Shown here one piece after another: positions 59,113 to 64,000 of a stretch of 64,000 nucleotides of DNA. The notes beneath the pieces are model-generated. The model saw nothing but the letters and a program-made list of their open reading frames with translations. It was not told the DNA's origin and did no database searches. Numbering within the stretch: the stretch's first letter is position 1; each line of letters opens with the position of its first letter. The position numbers and the translations under genes were made by a program. Origin of the DNA: Blastococcus sp. DSM 46786 (GTDB lineage Bacteria; Actinomycetota; Actinomycetes; Mycobacteriales; Geodermatophilaceae); assembly GCF_900109665.1 (NCBI RefSeq), contig NZ_FOAO01000007.1, positions 62,001 through 126,000 on the forward strand, read 5' to 3'.

Positions 59113-59975
59113 TCAGGTGTTCGTCAGCGGTGGCTCGTCCGGATGGGACGTGTCCGGCTGGACGGCCCTGGCGGACCACTCGACGACCGTTGCCAACAGC
59201 TCTTCGTCGACGGGGGAGCGGAGTTCTTTCCGGTAGGCGCCCAGCGCGGCCGGCCCCGGCTGGCGGCGCAGCGTGTGGGTGAGGTCGGGGACGAGGTGGG
59301 TCTCCACCTGCCCGCGCACCGTCGCCCCGATCACCTCGAGGTCGTCCGGCCGCGCCTGCAGGTCCTTCGCTCCGGTGACCGCCAGCACCGGGACGTCGAT
59401 GCGGCGGAGGTCCTCCCGCGGGTCGTGCGCCATGAACTCGCGGAGCCACCGGGCGTTGAGCCGCGCGCCGCCGATCCGGGCCCACGTCGGTGGTCGTGGC
59501 CTTGATCCGCTGGTGGTTGGCCGCCACCTTCGACTCGAGGTCGGTGCGGAGGAGGCGGAGCACGAACCGCACCGGGGCCAGGAGCGTCGGGCTGATCTGC
59601 CGGGCCTGTCAGCGCAGCAGCTCCTCGCCGGGGGTGGCGCTCATGGCGAGCACACCAGGCCGGCGACGGGGGCACCCCGGGCGGCGAGGGCAGCAGCGAG
59701 GATCGCGCCCTCGCTGTGCCCGGCCAGCAGCACGCGGGCGGGGTCGACCTCCGGTCGGGCGCGCAGCGCGTCGAGTGCGGCGCCGAGGTCGTCGACGTTG
59801 TCGTGCAGGCCGGCGGCCCGCCAGTCGCCCGGGCTGCCGCCGACCCCGCGCTTGTCGTAGCGCAGCGAGGCGACGTCGAACCGGGCGCGGCGGTGGTTGG
59901 AGTCGCGGTCGATCGGACCGGATCCGGACGCCAGCAGCACGGCGGGTACCGGCAGCGGTGCACCGCTGCCCGACG
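59113..59975 (-). pseudogene. Broken alpha/beta hydrolase gene
   Basis: Pieces of one hydrolase are spread over two frames on the minus strand. LLASGSGPIDRDSNH and ASLRYDKRGVGGSPG, then the nucleophile elbow LLAGHSEGAILAAALAARG, are in one frame. A frameshift near 59650 leads to LAMSATPGEELLR, then an in-frame TGA at 59609-59611 where family members have Trp. The same frame resumes with QARQISPTLLAPVRFVLRLL. Another frameshift near 59490 leads to ARWLREFMAHDPREDLRRID, DVPVLAVTGAKDLQARPDDL and the C-terminus. The 5' end is also missing at about 59975. The product cannot be made. Confidence 0.8.
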
Positions 59976-60349
59976 TGCCGGTCGCGTCGCTCTACCGGCA
60001 CGTCGGCGTGCTGGCCGACGCCGGGGTGCTCCAGGTGGTGGGGGAGCGGAAGGTCCGGGGAGCGGCCGAGCGCAGCTACCGCCTCGTGCTCGAGGCGGCG
60101 AACGTGCCGGCCGACCTGGCGGCCTTGTCGGCCGAGGACCACCGGCGCGCGTTCACCGCGTTCGTCGCCTCGCTGCTGGCCGACTTCGACCGCTACCTCG
60201 GCCGCGGCGAGCCCGACCTGGCGCGTGACGGCGTCGGCTACCGCCAGGTCGGGCTCTGGGTGACCGACGAGGAGTTCGGCGAGCTCCTGGCCGACCTGCG
60301 CACGGTGCTGCAGCAGCGGCTGGCCAACCTGCCCGGCGACGACGGCTGA
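59975..60349 (+). pseudogene. Winged-helix regulator lacking its first helices
   Basis: From the GTG at 59975, 124 residues: VPVASLYRHVGVLADAGVLQ is the recognition helix and wing region of an ArsR-like winged-helix regulator, and VVGERKVRGAAERSYRLVLE continues it. The C-terminal sensor-like part runs to DLRTVLQQRLANLPG. The first 30-40 residues, which complete the DNA-binding domain, are missing, cut at the point where the divergent hydrolase gene is also cut. A shortened protein could still be translated but should not bind DNA normally. Confidence 0.65.
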
Positions 60350-60376
60350 ACCGGCCCGGCGGCGACGCCCGCGGGC

Positions 60377-60880
60377 TCAGCCGTCGAGGCGCTTGCGCGC
60401 CTTCGCGGCCCGCTTGGTGGCCTTGTCGAGGACCTTCGCCGCCCTGCGCACCCGCCGCGACTCGCGGTCGACGGTGCCGCGCACCAGCAGGCCGATGCCG
60501 ATGCCGAGCAGCCAGCTGTCCTTGGCGATCGTCAGCCCCTGCTCGGTGGGGGCCAGGCTGCCCTCCTTCCGCATGCCCGGCGTCTTCAGGTACAGGCCCA
60601 GCAGGCCGCCGGAGAAGGCGGTGAGCGCGGCGCCCGCGACGGCGGTCGGGACGAACGGGGTGAGCAGGGTGGCGCCGATGGCGATCTCCGCCGTGGACAG
60701 GGCCTTCGCGAACTGCTGCGGCGGCACGCTGCCCAGGAACGGGTAGGTGCCGCTGGCGAAGCCGTGCATTCCGGCTGCGGCCTCCTCGTCGGCGCCGCGC
60801 TTGCCGAGGCCGCTGTTGAGGATGAAGGCGCCGGCGGAGATCCGGGGAGCGATCTCGGACAGCGTGATGGGCAGGCCCAT
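60377..60880 (-). CDS. DoxX-like membrane protein
   Basis: 167 residues from the ATG at 60880, with AGAGG upstream. Four hydrophobic segments: AGAFILNSGLGKRGADEE after the first, then AKALSTAEIAIGATLLTPFV, GAALTAFSGGLLGLYLKTPG and SWLLGIGIGLLVRGTVD. The pattern matches DoxX/DUF417-like proteins. A basic tail with ARKRLDG ends it. The role is unknown; some relatives take part in redox homeostasis. Confidence 0.75.
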   Translation of the reverse strand: MGLPITLSEIAPRISAGAFILNSGLGKRGADEEAAAGMHGFASGTYPFLGSVPPQQFAKALSTAEIAIGATLLTPFVPTAVAGAALTAFSGGLLGLYLKTPGMRKEGSLAPTEQGLTIAKDSWLLGIGIGLLVRGTVDRESRRVRRAAKVLDKATKRAAKARKRLDG

Positions 60881-61029
60881 GGGTGCACACCTCTTCGGTC
60901 GGGGAGCTGGTCCAGTGCTCAACCGGCGTGCCCCCGTGCGCGGGGCGTCAACCCTGGAGGCCGTCGGCGCCCTCCTCCCATCGGTCGACGTCCGACGGGG
61001 TGGGGCGCCGCACGTGCCACTATGGCGGC

Positions 61030-62193
61030 GTGGCGTCCACCTCTGCCTCGGCCGGCGTGCTGCTGCGCCACGTGCGCACGGGTCGTGCGCGCAGCCGCGC
61101 GGACCTCGTGGCGCTCACCGGGGCGTCGCGGAACACGATCAGCGCACGCGTCGACCAGCTGATCGCGGCGAACCTCCTGGAGGAGGGCGGCCGCGGCTGG
61201 AGCACCGGTGGCCGCCCCCCGACGCTGCTGCAGTTCAACAGCCGCGCGGGCTGCGTCCTCGCCGTCGACCTGGGGGTCACCAGCGTCGACGTCGCCGTCA
61301 CCGACCTCTCGGCGCAGATCCTCGGCACGGTGGGGCACCCGATCGACATCGCCGACGGGCCCGGCGCCGTGCTCGCCGAGGTGGACCGGCTGGCCCAGCA
61401 GGTCCTCGCCGACGTCGGGCTGACCCCCGGTGACGTCTGCGCGATCGGCATCGGCGTGCCCGGGCCGGTGGAGTTCCCGACCGGCCGGCCGTCGCACCCG
61501 CCGATCATGCCGGGCTGGCACGACTACCCGGTCCCGAGCGCCTTCGGCCGGTACGAGTGCCCGGTCTACGTCGACAACGACGTCAACGTCATGGCGCTGG
61601 GCGAGATCGGTGTCGCCGGCTCCTCGCAGGACGTGCTCGTCGTCAAGGTCGGCACCGGCATCGGCTGCGGCGTGATCGTCGACGGCCGCGTGTACCGGGG
61701 CGCGCAGGGCAGCGCCGGGGACATCGGGCACATCCACGTCGCCCAGCCCGACGGGCGCACCGTCGTCTGCCGGTGCGGGCAGGAGAACTGCCTCGAGGCG
61801 ATCGCCGGCGGCGGGGCGCTGCTGCGGGACGCGATCGCGGCCGGTCTGCCCGTCGGGACGGTGCGCGAGGTGGTGCGGCTGGCCGCCGAGGGCAACGGTG
61901 TTGCGCTGGAGCTGGTGCGGGGTGCGGGGCGCACGATCGGCACCGTGCTCGCCTCGCTCGTCAACTTCTTCAACCCGCACCGCATCGTCATGACCGGCGG
62001 CGTCGCGCAGGCCGGCGTCCCGCTGCTCGCCGGTATCCGCGAGGCCGTGTACCGGCGCTCCATGCCGCTGGCCGCCCGGGCGCTGGAGATCACCGTGAGC
62101 GAGGCGCCCGACCTCTCCGGCCGGGTCGGTGCCGCGCTGATGGCCATCGAGGAGTTCCTCGACGAGGAGTCGGTCCAGGCCCTGGCCAGGTGA
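61030..62193 (+). CDS. ROK-family transcriptional regulator of a sugar ABC transporter
   Basis: 387 residues from a GTG, 6 bases after a CACTAT -10-like box, so probably leaderless. The winged helix is SRADLVALTGASRNTISARV. The ROK domain has VLAVDLGVTSVDVAV, IGIGVPGPVEFPTG, VDNDVNVMALGEIG, GDIGHIHVA and CRCGQENCLEAIA (zinc site). The ribose-type ABC ATPase downstream in the same orientation is the likely target. Ligand unknown. Confidence 0.9.
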   Translation: MASTSASAGVLLRHVRTGRARSRADLVALTGASRNTISARVDQLIAANLLEEGGRGWSTGGRPPTLLQFNSRAGCVLAVDLGVTSVDVAVTDLSAQILGTVGHPIDIADGPGAVLAEVDRLAQQVLADVGLTPGDVCAIGIGVPGPVEFPTGRPSHPPIMPGWHDYPVPSAFGRYECPVYVDNDVNVMALGEIGVAGSSQDVLVVKVGTGIGCGVIVDGRVYRGAQGSAGDIGHIHVAQPDGRTVVCRCGQENCLEAIAGGGALLRDAIAAGLPVGTVREVVRLAAEGNGVALELVRGAGRTIGTVLASLVNFFNPHRIVMTGGVAQAGVPLLAGIREAVYRRSMPLAARALEITVSEAPDLSGRVGAALMAIEEFLDEESVQALAR

Positions 62194-62215
62194 GGCACGG
62201 TCGCGCCGAGTGGGC

Positions 62216-62345
62216 CCCGGAGGTGCCCCGGAGGGGTCCGCGTAGGCGCCACGCAGCGGCTCAGCGCAGTCAGGGCACGGCACCTGGACGCGGTGCGGTC
62301 CGGAGGACCGCAGAGTCATGGCCGCGGTGTCGGCCGGAGGCCGAC
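62216..62345. repeat. Series of short GGA-loop hairpins with repeated CCGGAGG
   Basis: CCGGAGG occurs four times between the ROK stop and the ABC promoter (about 62218, 62228, 62300 and 62334) and again as the ribosome binding site of the ABC gene (62456). Three copies sit in perfect hairpins with GGA loops: CCCC-GGA-GGGG, TGCGGTCC-GGA-GGACCGCA (62294-62312) and GTCGGCC-GGA-GGCCGAC (62329-62345). They may be tandem terminators. Confidence 0.6.
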
Positions 62346-62385
62346 GGAGTGCACGTCTCGGTTCGGTAACCCGTGGCCCAGCGCC

Positions 62386-62425
62386 TTGACCCCTTGTGAC
62401 CCGGCACATATGTTGCTGCCTCAAC
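62386..62425 (+). promoter_or_regulatory. ABC transporter promoter TTGACC-17-TATGTT with operator-like repeat
   Basis: The -35 box TTGACC (62386-62391) and -10 box TATGTT (62409-62414) are 17 bases apart. GTTG (62412-62415) and CAAC (62422-62425) form an inverted repeat overlapping the -10 box, followed by ACTAAT, which recalls ROK operators. Confidence 0.55.
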
Positions 62426-62469
62426 GGACTAATGGTCAGTGGTGAGCAAAAGTCTCCGGAGGTGGCGAC

Positions 62470-64000
62470 GTGGCCGGTGCACCGGGTGCGCGGAGCAGGG
62501 ACGGCGCGGGGGCGCCCCTGCTGGCGATGCACGGGATCGTCAAGACCTTCCCGGGCGTGCGGGCGCTCGACGGCGTCGACCTCGACGTCCGCGCCGGTGA
62601 GGTGCACTGCCTCCTCGGCCAGAACGGCGCGGGGAAGTCCACCCTGATCAAGGTGCTGGCCGGGGCGCACCAGCCCGACGGCGGGCGGATCGAGTGGCGG
62701 GGTGAGCCGGTCGCGCTGACCAACCCCCAGACGGCGATGAAGCACGGGATCGCCACCATCTACCAGGAGCTCGACCTGGTCGCCGGCCTCACCGTGGCCG
62801 ACAACATCTTCCTCGGGCGCGAGCGGTCGCGCTTCGGCCTGGCCCGCCCGGCGCCGGCGAACGAGGCCGCCGGGAAGCTCCTGGCCCGGCTCGGTCACCC
62901 GGAGATCCGCCCCACCGCCGAGGTCGGCTCGCTGCCCGCGGCCGCGCAGCAGATGGTCAGCATCGCCCGGGCGCTGTCCCAGGACGCGAAGCTGATCGTC
63001 ATGGACGAGCCCTCGGCCGTCCTCGACAACGAAGAGGTCCAGCACCTGTTCGAGGTCATCCGCGACCTGACCCGCGACGGCGTCGCCGTGGTCTACATCT
63101 CCCACCGGCTGGAGGAGATCCGCGAGGTCGGCGACCGCATCACCGTGCTCAAGGACGGGCGCACCGTGGCCACCGGGCTGCCGGTGCGCGACACCTCCAC
63201 CCGCCAGGTGATCGAGCTGATGACCGGCCGCGACATCGAGTACGTCTTCCCCGACCGCCGCCCGGTCACCGCGGCGGAGCCGCTGCTCTCGGTCCGCGAC
63301 CTCGAGCTGCACGGCACCTTCCGCGGGGTGTCCTTCGACGTGCGGCCGGGCGAGGTGGTCGGTCTCGCCGGCCTCGTCGGGTCGGGGCGGTCGGAGATCC
63401 TCGAGACGATCTACGGCGCGCGCAGGGCGACCGGCGGCACCGTCACCGTGGCCGGGAAGCGGCTGCGCCCGGGCCGCGTCGCCGCCGCCGTGTCGGCCGG
63501 GGTGGGGCTGGCACCCGAGGAGCGCAAGAGCCAGGCGCTGCTGCTGGGCGACGCCGTCTACCGCAACATCAGCATCGCCAGCCTGGCCCGTTTCGCCCGC
63601 GGCGGCTTCCTCTCCGGCAGCAGCGAGAAGGACGCCGCGCGGGACCAGGTCCAGTCCCTCGACGTCCGCCCGGCCGACGTGACCCGCGAGGTGCGGACGC
63701 TCTCGGGCGGCAACCAGCAGAAGGTCGTGCTCGCCCGCTGGCTGCTGCGCGACTGCCGGGTGCTGCTCCTCGACGAACCGACCCGCGGGGTGGACGTCGG
63801 TGCCCGTTCGGAGATCTACGCGCTGATCCGCGACCTGGCCGACCGCGGCGTCGCCGTCGTCGTGGTCTCCAGCGAGATCCCGGAGGTCCTCGGCCTCGCC
63901 GACCGGGTGCTGGTGATCTCCGACGGATCCGTCGTCGCCGAGCAGGCGGCCGACGCGCTCGACGAGCACGCCGTGCTCGACCTCGTCATGGAGGGGACGG
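62470..64000 (+). CDS. Sugar ABC transporter ATP-binding protein, RbsA/MglA type (3' end beyond window)
   Basis: At least 510 residues from a GTG with GGAGGT 6 bases upstream; the frame is open at the window end. It has two fused nucleotide-binding domains. The first has GQNGAGKST (Walker A) and LIVMDEPSAVLD (Walker B) with a degenerate signature LPAAAQQMVSIARALS. The second has the degenerate P-loop GLVGSGRSE, the signature TLSGGNQQKVVLARW and LLLDEPTRGVDVG. This asymmetry is typical of CUT2 sugar importers for ribose, xylose or galactose. Permease and binding-protein genes are expected downstream. Confidence 0.93.
   Translation, partial: MAGAPGARSRDGAGAPLLAMHGIVKTFPGVRALDGVDLDVRAGEVHCLLGQNGAGKSTLIKVLAGAHQPDGGRIEWRGEPVALTNPQTAMKHGIATIYQELDLVAGLTVADNIFLGRERSRFGLARPAPANEAAGKLLARLGHPEIRPTAEVGSLPAAAQQMVSIARALSQDAKLIVMDEPSAVLDNEEVQHLFEVIRDLTRDGVAVVYISHRLEEIREVGDRITVLKDGRTVATGLPVRDTSTRQVIELMTGRDIEYVFPDRRPVTAAEPLLSVRDLELHGTFRGVSFDVRPGEVVGLAGLVGSGRSEILETIYGARRATGGTVTVAGKRLRPGRVAAAVSAGVGLAPEERKSQALLLGDAVYRNISIASLARFARGGFLSGSSEKDAARDQVQSLDVRPADVTREVRTLSGGNQQKVVLARWLLRDCRVLLLDEPTRGVDVGARSEIYALIRDLADRGVAVVVVSSEIPEVLGLADRVLVISDGSVVAEQAADALDEHAVLDLVMEGT

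Noticed and set aside
59609-59611. In-frame TGA in the hydrolase as a selenocysteine codon
   Set aside because: The family has Trp at this position, two frameshifts lie nearby and no selenocysteine insertion structure is evident. It is a nonsense mutation in a decaying gene.
60919-63969. Very long minus-strand open frame (about 1000 codons)
   Set aside because: It is antisense to the ROK regulator and ABC ATPase and has the aspartate/histidine/glycine-rich composition of GC-rich shadow frames. Similar frames at 5656-8658 and 20507-23521 were rejected for the same reason.
1-64000. Mobile elements, prophage, CRISPR array, tRNA or rRNA genes
   Set aside because: I looked for transposase, integrase and phage motifs, regularly spaced direct repeats and conserved RNA sequences and found none. 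The only tandem repeat is the three-copy unit at 1489-1541.

Overview
The window is chromosomal DNA from a very GC-rich actinobacterium. Codons almost always end in G or C, GTG starts are common, neighbouring genes are often joined by 4-base GTGA or ATGA overlaps, and many genes seem to be leaderless. The gene content (B12-dependent ribonucleotide reductase, DUF817, WXG-like cassette, Acr3/CadI arsenic genes, several ROK regulators) fits Geodermatophilaceae or a close relative. That placement is inference. I see no rRNA, tRNA, CRISPR array, insertion sequence or phage gene. No stretch without a gene exceeds about 300 bases.

Layout. 1-7.8 kb holds the 3' end of nrdJ, small membrane and hydrolase genes, a remnant of a GH26-type glycosidase and a secreted M14 carboxypeptidase. 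8.0-16.9 kb is an amino-sugar locus: a ROK regulator, a three-part ABC importer without its ATPase, a ROK sugar kinase and nagB, meeting nagA and a GH3 hexosaminidase on the other strand. 17-24.7 kb carries an aldo/keto reductase, a four-gene WXG100-like cassette, a BcsA-like GT2-PilZ synthase and small conserved genes.

25-41.4 kb is the most unusual region. A TenA/PqqC-fold protein carries a complete set of heme-oxygenase-like diiron oxidase (HDO) ligands. It is followed by a Rieske ferredoxin, a ferredoxin reductase, an aldehyde dehydrogenase, a second Rieske protein, a gamma-glutamyltransferase-family enzyme and a RidA protein. Around these lie a GlcG/HbpS protein, a PucR regulator, an amidase, an MFS exporter and two paralogous uncharacterised transporters. 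TGTGCAC words recur in four promoter gaps. I read this as a dedicated oxidative pathway for a nitrogen-containing compound, with import, oxidation, imine and aldehyde handling and deamidation; I know of no described counterpart.

41.4-44.2 kb is an arsenic locus (arsR-acr3-arsC, divergent cadI) with two palindromic operators. 44.3-53.8 kb is mixed: coiled-coil protein, DinB, WYL regulator, CAP lipoprotein, SDR, GGDEF cyclase, YbdK ligase, an internally deleted erythromycin esterase, two alpha/beta hydrolases and Ndh-2. 53.8-58.1 kb is the xylose locus, xylB divergent from xylR-orf-xylA, with a clear promoter and operator. 58.1-60.9 kb holds a cupredoxin, a DoxX protein and a deletion scar that broke two divergent genes. 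The window ends with a third ROK regulator and the start of a ribose-type sugar ABC ATPase.
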